DNA of 23,016 nucleotides from UBA6168 sp964423205 (lineage in GTDB: Bacteria > Bacteroidota > Bacteroidia > Chitinophagales > Saprospiraceae). Location of the stretch: contig CAYRDX010000063.1 of the NCBI GenBank assembly GCA_964423205.1, positions 1-23,016 on the forward strand, read 5' to 3'. Both the position numbers and the translations under genes were made by a program. The notes under the pieces were generated by a model that was given only the letters and a program-made list of their open reading frames with translations, ran no database searches and was not told where the DNA came from. Of this stretch, positions 14,515-23,016 are shown one piece after another. Position 1 is the first letter of the stretch. Each line of letters starts with the position of its first letter.

Positions 14515-15645
14515 TCAATTAGCTTTTTTAAGAAATTCCCTGAGAAACTTTTCAGCGGTTTTTTCCAAGTCCTTTCCCGTTTCTGCAAGTGCAACCCGCA
14601 AAGGTTTATTACCATCGTTTATTTGAACAGCTGTTAAAAGACCCATTGCTAAAAGGTCTTCCTGACTGGTATTAAGTGAACCGCAAAAGGCGACTACATG
14701 TACCTGTGCTTTTTGCGCAGCATTACAAATTCCACGAATAACTTTGCCGTATTTGGTTTGATGGTCAATTCTGCCTTCTCCCGTAATCACTAAATCAGCC
14801 ACCTCCAGTTTCTCATGGAATCCTGTTGCATGCAACATGGATTCAATTCCGGGGACAATTTTGGCATTGAGGAAGACAGCTGCACCAGCGCCCATCCCTC
14901 CGGCTGCCCCTGCTCCTGGCAAATCAGCTATATCCTTACCTGTGATTTCCGCCATTAATTCAGCAATATGTCTTAGCCCCTTGTCCAATTCTTCTATTTC
15001 ACGGTCATTGGCACCTTTCTGACGGGCATAGGTGTAAGCGGCCCCTTTGGCTCCATAAAGTGGGTTCTCCACATCGCACCAAACTTCAAAAGAAGCAGAG
15101 TAGGGAAGGGGCGGCGGAATGATGTGATGAATATGTTGGAGTTGTTGCCCAATGGGTGAAACATCCTTACCCTCTTTGTCCAGGAATCTCCATCCTAGCG
15201 CTGCAGCCATACCGATGCCGGCATCGTTGGTGGCACTTCCGCCAATACTCAGCATGATTTTCTTTACTCCTCGATTCAGGGTTTTTCCGATTAACTGACC
15301 AGTGCCGTAGGAGGATGTGTACATGGGGTTTCTATGTTCATGTTTGAGTAATTGCAAACCCGAAGCCTGTGCCATTTCAATGAAGGCGCTGTCAGCATCA
15401 TTGCTGAGAAGCCATCTGGCATGCACTTCCTCAAACAAGGGGCCTTTCACTTTTTCATTCTGCACTTTCCAGCCTTGTAGTCGTGCTAAAACTTCAAGTG
15501 TGCCCTCACCTCCGTCAGCAATTGGACAATAATTCAGCGTTGCTTCAGGTAAGATTCTTTTAATGCCGCGTCCAATGGCGTCAGCAACTTCAATGGAGTT
15601 CAATGCATCTTTAAATGAATCTGGCGCAATCAGGATGTTCATCAT
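14515..15645 (-). CDS. Glycerate kinase (GarK/GlxK family)
   Basis: The 376-residue protein belongs to the family that phosphorylates D-glycerate (to 2- or 3-phosphoglycerate depending on the subgroup) with ATP. Signatures are NILIAPDSFKDALNSIEVA at the N-terminus, PIADGGEGTLEVL, SIGGSATNDAGIGMAAALGW, LPGAGAAGGMGAGAAVFLNA, and DLVITGEGRIDHQTKYGK. Of two adjacent ATGs the first (15645) is given; a TTG six bases further upstream is less likely. It faces cmk and is divergent from purM. No other glycerate or glyoxylate genes are near, so the supply pathway cannot be read here. Confidence 0.95.
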   Translation of the reverse strand: MMNILIAPDSFKDALNSIEVADAIGRGIKRILPEATLNYCPIADGGEGTLEVLARLQGWKVQNEKVKGPLFEEVHARWLLSNDADSAFIEMAQASGLQLLKHEHRNPMYTSSYGTGQLIGKTLNRGVKKIMLSIGGSATNDAGIGMAAALGWRFLDKEGKDVSPIGQQLQHIHHIIPPPLPYSASFEVWCDVENPLYGAKGAAYTYARQKGANDREIEELDKGLRHIAELMAEITGKDIADLPGAGAAGGMGAGAAVFLNAKIVPGIESMLHATGFHEKLEVADLVITGEGRIDHQTKYGKVIRGICNAAQKAQVHVVAFCGSLNTSQEDLLAMGLLTAVQINDGNKPLRVALAETGKDLEKTAEKFLREFLKKAN

Positions 15646-15785
15646 AGGCAACGGCTGTTTGAAAAGCGATTCTACGACTTTCGCCTATTAAAATGGAGAA
15701 ATGGATTGTGGATTTCATTTGTCCACTATCCACTTTCATGGTTTCAATAAGAAGTCAATTTATTCTCAATGCTTGATTGCCTTTC

Positions 15786-15793
15786 TATCTTTG
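15786..15793 (+). promoter_or_regulatory. Candidate -7 element of the purM promoter
   Basis: TATCTTTG matches the Bacteroidota -7 consensus TAnnTTTG and lies 28 bases before the purM ATG. No good TTTG is seen at the expected upstream spacing, so this is a half-supported promoter. Confidence 0.4.
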
Positions 15794-15821
15794 CCCTCTC
15801 TTTTAAGATAACCACCAACAC

Positions 15822-16994
15822 ATGCCGGAAAAATTCAGGTACGAGCAAAGAGGAGTATCAGCAGACAAAGCTGAGGTACATGAGGCCATTCAGCACCTCG
15901 ATAAAGGTATTTTCCCTATGGCATTTTGCAAAGTTATACCGGATGTGGCCGGGGGCGATGAACAGTTCTGCAATATCATGCACGCTGATACGGCGGGCAC
16001 AAAAACCAGCCTGGCATATCTTTACTGGAAAGAAACGGGTGACTTATCCGTCTGGAAAGGTATAGCCCAGGATGCTTTGGTTATGAATCTCGATGACATG
16101 GCCTGTGTGGGCTGTACCGATGACGTGCTGATTTCCTCCACCATTGGCAGAAACAAAAACCTGATACCGGGTGAGGTTATTGCCACCCTGATCAATGGCG
16201 CTTCAGAATTTGTGGAAAAGATGAGGGATTTCGGTATCAACCTGCATCTCACCGGTGGAGAAACCGCGGATGTCGGGGACATCGTAAGGACTATTGATGT
16301 TGGTTACACCACCTTTGCCAGACTTAAGCGCAGTGAAGTATTGGTTAACAACATCCAGGCAGGTGATGTCATTGTTGGCCTGGCCTCTTATGGGAAAGCC
16401 ACTTATGAAAATGAGTACAATTCAGGCATGGGCAGTAACGGTCTTACCAGTGCCCGGCACGATATTTTGAATAAAACTTATGCCCAAAGGTTTCCCGATT
16501 CCTTCGACCCCAATACGCCGGAATCTGTTGTTTACACTGGCAGTAAAAACCTGACAGATATAATTGAAATCAATGGTCAACAGCTTACTATTGGCAAACT
16601 GATGCTGTCCCCAACCCGGACTTACCTTCCTGTTCTTAAGCGTATCTTTTCGGAGTACAGGTCTCATATTCACGGACTGATCCATAATACCGGTGGTGGC
16701 CAGACCAAAGTGGCCCGTTTTATCGAAAACAGGAGGGTGGTAAAGAACAATCTTTTTGCTCTGCCTCCTCTCTTTAAAATGATTCAAAGTGAATCAAAAG
16801 CCAGTTGGAAAGAGATGTATCAGGTGTTTAACATGGGACATCGCCTAGAAATTTACCTTCCTGAGAAATATGCTTCCTCAATTATAGACATAGCCAGATC
16901 TTTCTGTATTGATGCGCAAGTTATTGGCTATGTTGAGTTTAATGAAACGAATCAGATAGTTCTGAAAACTGAAAACGGAAACTTCACGTATTGA
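15822..16994 (+). CDS. purM: Phosphoribosylformylglycinamidine cyclo-ligase (AIR synthase)
   Basis: PurM catalyses ATP-dependent ring closure of FGAM to AIR in purine synthesis. At 390 residues it is longer than the ~345-residue E. coli type and matches the Bacteroidota form. Motifs are HADTAGTK (54-61), QDALVMNLDDMACVG (83-97), LTGGETADVGDIVRT (from 143), the ATP-site segment LMLSPTRTYLPVLK, HGLIHNTGGGQTKV, and FNMGHRLEIY near the C-terminus. The ATG at 15822 is clear. It appears monocistronic; the 245-base gap after it has only a weak CTCCC/GGGAG hairpin (17015-17031) and no recognised gene. Confidence 0.95.
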   Translation: MPEKFRYEQRGVSADKAEVHEAIQHLDKGIFPMAFCKVIPDVAGGDEQFCNIMHADTAGTKTSLAYLYWKETGDLSVWKGIAQDALVMNLDDMACVGCTDDVLISSTIGRNKNLIPGEVIATLINGASEFVEKMRDFGINLHLTGGETADVGDIVRTIDVGYTTFARLKRSEVLVNNIQAGDVIVGLASYGKATYENEYNSGMGSNGLTSARHDILNKTYAQRFPDSFDPNTPESVVYTGSKNLTDIIEINGQQLTIGKLMLSPTRTYLPVLKRIFSEYRSHIHGLIHNTGGGQTKVARFIENRRVVKNNLFALPPLFKMIQSESKASWKEMYQVFNMGHRLEIYLPEKYASSIIDIARSFCIDAQVIGYVEFNETNQIVLKTENGNFTY

Positions 16995-17239
16995 CACCTG
17001 CTTTTCTTGTTGATCTCCCGCCGAAAGGGAGTTACCTGTCTGACATATTATTTTTCGCCATGTGTTTGGCATAGTTTTCGGTGTATGACAAATAATTTTA
17101 ACCTGATAGCATTATCAAGGCTTTTCAATTGATTTTACTCAAGGTTAAAGTTTGTAAACACCCGGAGCGGCCTGTGAATCTTGAATTGACAGTGTCGCCA
17201 GGCGAATAACCGGAAAGTGTTATCCAAAACTACTATCCC

Positions 17240-19282
17240 ATGAAAGACGTAACACGTCATCGCGCTGTACTCCTCATCTGGCTTGCTGGCTTATTCTTAC
17301 CCGTCAGCATGTTGGCAGGAACCATTTTTCCGACAGATACCCTTCGCACCTATACGACAAATTGTACCTCAGATTCTGATGTTTGCATTGGAATCCCGGG
17401 TTCCCGGCTTGGGGAATTTAAACTCTTTGTCGATGGACAATTATATGCCGGTCCAACCAAAGGTTGTGATTTTGATACCATCATTTCCTATTCTTATCAC
17501 ACCCTTCCGGGTTTGGGAAATACAGGCCCCTATCGATTGGATAGTTGGGTAGTGAATGGAGTAAAATTCACAGGCGATTTCAACAATCTTTCTTCATTGC
17601 TCACTAAAATGAACCTGTGGGATCCTGCCGGTAACTGGGCCTTGGTACCCAACTCACTAACCATCAAAGGTGGTGCATCAGGAGGATTATACAGCCAAAT
17701 GATTGTAACTGCCCTGGCCTACAACACTCCTGCTGTATTAGGGATGAATTTTGGACTTTCTGCAAAAGGCACCAGTATCCAAATGAGTACAGGTATTCAT
17801 AAAGTAGTTGCTGAAGAAATCAGCAGTGGTCTTAAAGATACTCTTACTGTGATTTTGCGTTGCGGGGTAAAACCAAAATCCCAGACTGTTTATGAAACCA
17901 TTCCTGCCAACGAATTTGAATTCAGATATGCGGTGAATACTTCAGAACTGACAGGACCACCAGTTTCTATCAAAAATATTTGCGGTACCAAATCCGGAGA
18001 GTTTGTCAGATTCTCTGTTGATCCTGTTAAAATGGAAGTTGGTTTCAAGGGTTTCAAATGCGGAGGCCAGGAGCAGGCCTGCATTGTGGTGTGTGATGGC
18101 CTTGGTGAATGCGATACGACTTACATAGTTGTGAGTGTTGACTTCACTTTATGTGAAAAAAAGTCTAATTACCGGTCTGATACAGTGGTAATCAATTTTA
18201 CTAAGAAGATATGTGTGGATACGAAAAGACTTCCCGGTAAGGTTACATCCGTTGAAAATTTGTGTTCGTTAGAATCCGGTTACAAGGTGGATTTTGATTA
18301 TGACCCTTTAACTCATTGCATTTCATTTACCGGAATTTCCACCGGGACGGAAAGGGCTTGTTATCTTGTTGTTGATGAGTATGGAAACCACGACACTACC
18401 TACCTCAGTGTCCATGTCAGAAAACCTCTAACTGGTATAATTCTTGACACCTTGGAACTGGGACAAGAAAAAACGTATTGCATTGACATTAATGAACTTG
18501 CAGGGAATATTATAAATATTACTAATTTGTGCCCTGCAAAATCCGGAAACCAACTCGATTTTAAGGTTGATGCTCAAACGCTTTGTGTCAGAGCCAAAGG
18601 AAATGCAATTGGAATCGAGTCTGCATGTATCGTACTTTGCGACAATTATGGAATCTGTGATACTACGAGTTTGACTATTGTAGTGAAGCCGAAACCAAAT
18701 GACCCCTGTGCTAACACCCTTCCCCCCAATGCCAATAATGATTTGGCATCCACACAACTGAACGCCCAGGTAAACATCAGGATTCTTGGTAACGACGTAT
18801 TGGGTACTTGCCCAAATATCTCCGTGACCATACCCGGTGCTAATACACCAAAAGGACCGAAACATGGAGTAGCCATCGTGAACAGCGATCAAACGGTCGA
18901 TTACGTGCCGGATATCGCTTTTTGCGGTTTGGATACTTTCCATTACGTTCTGTGTAGCCCGGTCGGATGTGATACAGCTAAGGTAATTGTAGTTGTTGAT
19001 TGTATCCCTTCGGACTCGATTGTCGTAAACACAGGTTTATCTCCCAATGGTGATGGTGTGAATGATTTTTTCACCATTGCCAATATTGAAAAGTTCCCCC
19101 AAAACGAATTGAGAATTTTCAATCGTTGGGGAGCTGTTGTATATGCCAAACGTGGTTATACAAACGATTGGGGAGGAGCCTTCCGGAAAGATGAATTGCC
19201 GGATGGAACCTACTTCTACACATTGAAAATAAAGGGACAAAAAGATGAAATGTATAGAGGATACTTGCAGATTTTGAGATGA
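17240..19282 (+). CDS. Secreted multidomain protein with T9SS type B sorting domain
   Basis: The 680-residue protein has a signal peptide (HRAVLLIWLAGLFLPVSMLA) and ends in a gliding-motility-associated type B C-terminal domain of the CHU_C kind: GLSPNGDGVNDFFTI (from 598), LRIFNRWGAVVY, DELPDGTYFYTL. By family knowledge this signal directs export through the type IX system to the cell surface. After a unique N-terminal region (about 25-210) there are three ~75-85-residue repeats (about 216-300, 322-393, 411-484). They share ENLC/NLC, SG, a late Cys and CDxxGxCDTTxxxVxV. An Ig/cadherin-like domain with VNIRILGNDVLG and VDYVPDIAFCGLDTFHYVL (about 497-590) follows. The paired cysteines suit a disulfide-stabilised extracellular rod. 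It is the first gene of a three-gene cluster; the next start is 43 bases away. Ligand unknown. Confidence 0.92.
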   Translation: MKDVTRHRAVLLIWLAGLFLPVSMLAGTIFPTDTLRTYTTNCTSDSDVCIGIPGSRLGEFKLFVDGQLYAGPTKGCDFDTIISYSYHTLPGLGNTGPYRLDSWVVNGVKFTGDFNNLSSLLTKMNLWDPAGNWALVPNSLTIKGGASGGLYSQMIVTALAYNTPAVLGMNFGLSAKGTSIQMSTGIHKVVAEEISSGLKDTLTVILRCGVKPKSQTVYETIPANEFEFRYAVNTSELTGPPVSIKNICGTKSGEFVRFSVDPVKMEVGFKGFKCGGQEQACIVVCDGLGECDTTYIVVSVDFTLCEKKSNYRSDTVVINFTKKICVDTKRLPGKVTSVENLCSLESGYKVDFDYDPLTHCISFTGISTGTERACYLVVDEYGNHDTTYLSVHVRKPLTGIILDTLELGQEKTYCIDINELAGNIINITNLCPAKSGNQLDFKVDAQTLCVRAKGNAIGIESACIVLCDNYGICDTTSLTIVVKPKPNDPCANTLPPNANNDLASTQLNAQVNIRILGNDVLGTCPNISVTIPGANTPKGPKHGVAIVNSDQTVDYVPDIAFCGLDTFHYVLCSPVGCDTAKVIVVVDCIPSDSIVVNTGLSPNGDGVNDFFTIANIEKFPQNELRIFNRWGAVVYAKRGYTNDWGGAFRKDELPDGTYFYTLKIKGQKDEMYRGYLQILR

Positions 19283-19325
19283 AAAACAGGTTAAGCCATC
19301 TCCTGCAAATTCAATAACCAAAACT

Positions 19326-20333
19326 ATGTCAAAAAAAAATAACATGAAAAGGACCCATATCTTCATCGTACTTCTGTTAATGGGATACAGTCTGTTTGCC
19401 CAGCAGGAGCCGATGTTCACCAAATACATGTTTAATAGCCTGATTTTTAACCCGGGTTATGCTGGCGCCAAAGATCACCTATCATTGGGTCTTTTGCATA
19501 GAAGCCAATGGTGGGAAATTGAGGGCGCTCCCATTACGCAAACCTTCACAGCCCATACACCATTACGCAATGAGAGGGTAGGGGTTGGTTTGAGTATTGT
19601 GAACGATAAAATTGGGCCTACCAATTCCACCGGTGCAAACCTGGTTTATGCTTACCGAATCCCGATGGGTAAAGCCAAATTGAGCATCGGACTGCAGGGA
19701 GGCGTGGAGAGCTACCGTGCTGATTGGTCGAAGCTCAATCTGGAACAAACGGCCGATCCGGCATTTCAGGAAAATGTGAGCAGAGTACTTCCCAATTTTG
19801 GTGCGGGTGTATTTTTCTACAACAAATACTTTTACATAGGCGGGTCTGTTCCTCATTTGGTGGAATACGACCTGAGAAGCAATACAGAAACTGAGATTTA
19901 TGCCCGCCAGGTGCGTCACTTTTATTTTATGACCGGTGGTGCCATCAAATTGAACGGCGATGCACTAATCTTCAAGCCTTCGTTTTTAGTTAAAAACGTA
20001 GGACTTGACAAACCACAATCCAAACTGGAAGCATTTAAAGACATTGGCGCACCTACAGAATTCGATGCCGATTTGTCCCTGCTTTTCCAGGAAACACTTT
20101 GGGTAGGCGTTTCATTCCGCTCTGCTTTTGAAAAATTTGTCGATGAAAGCAGCTCCTACGATTCAGCCGATATTTGGTTTTCCTACCTGTTGAAAAATGG
20201 ATTCAGGTTTGGCGCTGCTTACGACTATCCGCTCACGAAACTGTCGAATGTCACGAGTGGTGCCTTTGAGATTTTTGTTGGCTACGAATTCAATTTCAAA
20301 GAGAAGAAAATTGTCACCCCCAGATACTTCTGA
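19326..20333 (+). CDS. PorP/SprF-family type IX secretion membrane protein
   Basis: The 335-residue protein has a signal peptide (THIFIVLLLMGYSLFAQ) and the family hallmarks EPMFTKYMFNSLIFNPGYAG and HRSQWWEIEGAPITQTFTAH right after it. Repeated amphipathic strands follow, as in an outer-membrane beta-barrel (GVGLSIVNDKIG, FRFGAAYDYPLTKL, FEIFVGYEFNF). By family knowledge PorP is an essential T9SS outer-membrane component, and SprF-like paralogues are needed for secretion of particular type B cargo such as SprB. Its position 43 bases after a type B cargo gene fits that partner role; whether it is the core PorP cannot be told. An internal ATG six codons in is an alternative start. Confidence 0.94.
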   Translation: MSKKNNMKRTHIFIVLLLMGYSLFAQQEPMFTKYMFNSLIFNPGYAGAKDHLSLGLLHRSQWWEIEGAPITQTFTAHTPLRNERVGVGLSIVNDKIGPTNSTGANLVYAYRIPMGKAKLSIGLQGGVESYRADWSKLNLEQTADPAFQENVSRVLPNFGAGVFFYNKYFYIGGSVPHLVEYDLRSNTETEIYARQVRHFYFMTGGAIKLNGDALIFKPSFLVKNVGLDKPQSKLEAFKDIGAPTEFDADLSLLFQETLWVGVSFRSAFEKFVDESSSYDSADIWFSYLLKNGFRFGAAYDYPLTKLSNVTSGAFEIFVGYEFNFKEKKIVTPRYF

Positions 20334-20403
20334 TACCGTGTCAATGAGTTAGAATTTAATAATGCCAAGAACCAATAGTGTAAAAACAGCAATACAGCAA
20401 ACC

Positions 20404-22887
20404 ATGGCAACTTCCCGTACAATACTGACCTCCCTTATCTTCTGCCTTTTTACGGCAGGCTTGCTGGCTCAAAGTGCCAAGCTCAAGCAGGGCAAACAAA
20501 TGATGGACAATCTCGACTACATCGGGGCAATAGAACTTTACAACCAGATATTGCAGAGTTCTGATGACGCGGCAGCCAAAATCAATCTGGCGGAAGCGTA
20601 CCGCAAGATAAACGATACACCCAATGCGGAATTTTGGTATGGGCAGGTCGTAAGGCTCCCTCAGGCAGAACCTATTCATAAGCTGTATTATGGAATGATG
20701 TTGCAGCGCAATGGCAAATGCGACCTCGCCAGGGTCTGGTACCAGCAGTATGTTGATCTGACTCCCGATGACCAAAGAGGTCAGTTTCTGCTTCGGGCCT
20801 GTGGTTACGAGGAAGAGTTGATGGCACGCAATGCGAACCTGTACGAAGTAAAGAATTCCGATTTTAACTCAAAATCCGACGATTTCAGTCCCCAGTTTTA
20901 TAAAGGGGGACTGGTATTTTCCTCAGAGCGTGACACTAATCCTGCAATTCGGCGCACCCACGCTTGGACTGGTCATCCGTTTCTGGACCTCTATTATGCT
21001 GACCTGAGGCAAATAGGTAGCAAAGAGGATGGATGCGGAAACTGGGCTTATGGACGCCCTGAAAAATTCTCAAATCAAATCAACTCCAAATTCCACGATG
21101 CAACTGTAACCTTCTCCCGAAATGGTGAGGAGATTTTCTTCACGAGGAATAACTTTCTGGAAGGCAGGAAAGGCAAAGACGATGAAGGTATCATGCGCCT
21201 GAAAGTCTTTTATGCCCGTGGTCAGGGCGAAGGTAAGTGGGGAGAGTTACAGAGCCTGCCTTTTAACAGCAACGAATATTCCGTAGCTCATCCGGCATTG
21301 TCCAACGATGGCACCAAGCTGTATTTCACTTCTGATATGCCCGGCGGTTTCGGAGGAATGGATATCTATGTTTCTGAAAAAGAAAGTGGTCGTTGGGGGC
21401 CACCTATCAACCTCGGGCCGGATATCAACACTGAAGGACACGAGATATTTCCGAGTATTGGACCTGATAACAAGTTATACTTCGCTTCTGACGGATTGAT
21501 AGGGTTGGGAGGCCTGGATATATATTATGTTCTGGACAGAGGTAATCGCTCATGGTCGCAACCTGAGAATATCGGATATCCCATCAACACTAAGGATGAT
21601 GATTTCGGAATAGTTTTCAATAAGGAAGGAACCTGTGGTTTCTTTTCCTCCGACAGGCAAGGTGGAGTAGGGGGCGACGATGTGTACAGTTTTAAACGTA
21701 CAGCCATTCCTGTTGAGGTTTTGGTATATGACGAAAGAACCGGGAGTCCACTTCCTGGCGCCACTGTTTTTGCTACCTGTCAGGATAAAACGATGCTTAC
21801 AGGGCTGGAAGGAAAGGTCGGAATCAACATGAAATTGAATGAATGCTGTACATTCCAGGCCAGCCTCAATGGTTATGAGCCAAATCAATCTGAAGGTTGC
21901 ACCAGGGACCTGACCCTTAGCGATGCAATGTTGCTTAGAATTCCACTAACACGATCAGCAGAATTTGAAGTGGAAGGTGTAGTTTACGATGCCGGCACAG
22001 GTTTTCCACTGGAAGGTGCTTATGTAACCATTGAGAATACCTGCGGAAAAGCGCTCGCCGAACCTTTGGTAACTTTAAACAATGGCAAGTATTATTTCAA
22101 GCTGGATAAAGAATGTTGTTATAAAATTAAGGCGACCAAGATTGATTTCTATGCCGGTATTGCTGACAATGTTTGTACAAAAGGACTTAGCAGTTCCAAA
22201 ACCTTTAGGGAAAATCTTTACCTGCAACCCACCTCCCTTATGGCCGGTGCTGTTAAGAAACCTGCTGGACTTCAGGAAACAAGCCACACTTACCTGGATC
22301 CGGCATTAGGGATATGGATGGACAAAAAGACACGTCTCCCAGCAGATGGATCTTATCCGGATGGAAAGGTTTACGACAAAGGATTGTTGAAAAAAGGTGG
22401 TCCGGGATTTGATCAAGGACCCATTGCTGCCACCAGCGATAAGCCGGAAATCACATACTTGCTGCATGTTTATTACGATTTTGATCAGTCTTATATTCGA
22501 GAGGATGCTATTCCGGAACTTAAAAAGCTGCAAAATCTATTAGTAGAAAACCCGCAATACATCATTGAGATCGGCTCCCATACAGATGCTCGCGGCTCCA
22601 ACCATTACAACAAGCGTTTGTCGCAGAGAAGAGCAGAATCAATTGTCAGATGGCTCTCAGATAATGGAATTGACAAAAGCAGATTAGTAGCCAGAGGTTA
22701 TGGGGAATCCTTGAATGTAAATGATTGTACCAATAATGTTCCATGCTCTGAAAAGCAGCACCAAATGAACCGCCGCACTGAGTTCAAGGTCATAGGATGT
22801 AAAGATTGTATTGACCCTGCTAAAACGGCGATTTCAAAAGAAAATCCAAACGTTAAAGTTAACGAGTGTAAGGGTTGTCCTTTTTAA
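20404..22887 (+). CDS. PorE-like OmpA-family protein (TPR, PD40 propeller, CRD, OmpA_C)
   Basis: The 827-residue protein starts at the ATG at 20404, giving a compact signal peptide (ATSRTILTSLIFCLFTAGLL); an in-frame ATG at 20362 would add 14 residues. Domains in order are TPR helices (about 22-150; AIELYNQILQ, AEFWYGQVV), PD40/WD40-like propeller blades (from 160; LYFTSDMPGGFGGMDIY, LYFASDGLIGLGGLDIY, GFFSSDRQGGVGGDDVY), two carboxypeptidase-regulatory-like beta domains (about 435 and 520; TGSPLPGATV, TGFPLEGAYV), and an OmpA_C domain (about 683-795; YYDFDQSYI, EIGSHTDARGS, LSQRRAESIVRWL). The OmpA Asp and Arg that hold peptidoglycan are present. This is the architecture of PorE of Porphyromonas gingivalis, thought to tether T9SS outer-membrane parts to the cell wall. 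Eight late cysteines (GCKDCID, CKGCPF) are unusual. It follows PorP/SprF by 70 bases. Confidence 0.92.
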   Translation: MATSRTILTSLIFCLFTAGLLAQSAKLKQGKQMMDNLDYIGAIELYNQILQSSDDAAAKINLAEAYRKINDTPNAEFWYGQVVRLPQAEPIHKLYYGMMLQRNGKCDLARVWYQQYVDLTPDDQRGQFLLRACGYEEELMARNANLYEVKNSDFNSKSDDFSPQFYKGGLVFSSERDTNPAIRRTHAWTGHPFLDLYYADLRQIGSKEDGCGNWAYGRPEKFSNQINSKFHDATVTFSRNGEEIFFTRNNFLEGRKGKDDEGIMRLKVFYARGQGEGKWGELQSLPFNSNEYSVAHPALSNDGTKLYFTSDMPGGFGGMDIYVSEKESGRWGPPINLGPDINTEGHEIFPSIGPDNKLYFASDGLIGLGGLDIYYVLDRGNRSWSQPENIGYPINTKDDDFGIVFNKEGTCGFFSSDRQGGVGGDDVYSFKRTAIPVEVLVYDERTGSPLPGATVFATCQDKTMLTGLEGKVGINMKLNECCTFQASLNGYEPNQSEGCTRDLTLSDAMLLRIPLTRSAEFEVEGVVYDAGTGFPLEGAYVTIENTCGKALAEPLVTLNNGKYYFKLDKECCYKIKATKIDFYAGIADNVCTKGLSSSKTFRENLYLQPTSLMAGAVKKPAGLQETSHTYLDPALGIWMDKKTRLPADGSYPDGKVYDKGLLKKGGPGFDQGPIAATSDKPEITYLLHVYYDFDQSYIREDAIPELKKLQNLLVENPQYIIEIGSHTDARGSNHYNKRLSQRRAESIVRWLSDNGIDKSRLVARGYGESLNVNDCTNNVPCSEKQHQMNRRTEFKVIGCKDCIDPAKTAISKENPNVKVNECKGCPF

Positions 22888-22888
22888 A

Positions 22889-22996
22889 CGGTGTTACGGT
22901 ACAACGGTACAACGGTACAACGGTACAACGGTGCAACGGTGCAACGGTGCAACGGTGCACCGTACCACCGTTCCACCGTTCCACCGTTCCACCGTT
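22889..22996. repeat. Octamer array with inversion, forming a long hairpin
   Basis: Thirteen consecutive 8-base units start one base after the OmpA-family stop: CGGTGTTA, CGGTACAA x4, CGGTGCAA x3, CGGTGCAC, CGTACCAC, CGTTCCAC x3, then a partial CGTTATTT. The second half is the reverse complement of the first at about seven of every eight positions, centred on the palindrome CGGTGCACCG (22953-22962). The arms can pair over about 40 bases. It could terminate or protect the operon transcript. No spacers, so not CRISPR. Confidence 0.9.
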
Positions 22997-23016
22997 ATTT
23001 ATCCAATTTATCTTCC

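Noticed and set aside
17015..17031. CTCCC/GGGAG hairpin after purM as a terminator
   Set aside because: Five-base stem, seven-base loop and no T-tract; insufficient for a terminator call.
18428..18943. 171-codon minus-strand frame inside the T9SS cargo gene
   Set aside because: Antisense shadow of a gene with clear domains; composition reflects the opposite strand.
22889..22996. Possible CRISPR-like array
   Set aside because: Units are contiguous 8-mers with no spacers and there are no cas genes.

Overview
The window looks like a chromosomal segment of a Bacteroidota bacterium, probably an environmental Saprospirales/Chitinophagales-type lineage; the rank below phylum is inference. The evidence is a type IX secretion (T9SS) cargo with a type B C-terminal domain, a PorP/SprF-family protein, a PorE-like OmpA protein, Bacteroidota-style PurM, KdsB and Cmk, TAnnTTTG-type -7 promoter elements, and weak Shine-Dalgarno signals.

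Layout. (1) 1-4630 is an accessory strip. It holds a broken IS3-type transposase, two ~350-bp direct repeats flanking an AAA+/DUF4143 ATPase gene, and an AT-rich pair of minus-strand units: an unknown gene, then a HigBA-like toxin-antitoxin operon. Complementary ends and an attC-like hairpin bound these units, as in integron cassettes. (2) 4630-10293 is one very large gene for a lipoprotein alpha-2-macroglobulin with an intact thioester motif. (3) 10523-11924 has a small PD-(D/E)XK nuclease-like gene and a secreted LysM/double-psi beta-barrel protein, both on minus. (4) 12137-14317 has kdsB, a zinc-ribbon NUDIX hydrolase and cmk on plus, closed by a long perfect hairpin that separates them from a convergent glycerate kinase gene (14515-15645, minus). 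(5) 15822-16994 is purM. (6) 17240-22887 is a plus-strand three-gene T9SS cluster: type B cargo, PorP/SprF-like partner, and PorE-like TPR/propeller/OmpA protein.

How they work together. The T9SS cluster reads as a dedicated export-and-anchoring set: a cargo, its outer-membrane partner, and a peptidoglycan-binding tether. The alpha-2-macroglobulin and LysM/DPBB proteins are also envelope proteins. kdsB supplies activated Kdo for lipopolysaccharide; cmk, purM and glycerate kinase are housekeeping.

Intergenic DNA is unusually rich in short repeats: a 14-bp palindrome (three copies, one exactly frame-breaking the transposase), a ~95-140-bp dispersed repeat (three copies), and tandem microrepeats abutting the stop codons of several genes, including a 13-unit octamer array that inverts into a long hairpin. 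I see no tRNA, rRNA or CRISPR array and no complete mobile element.
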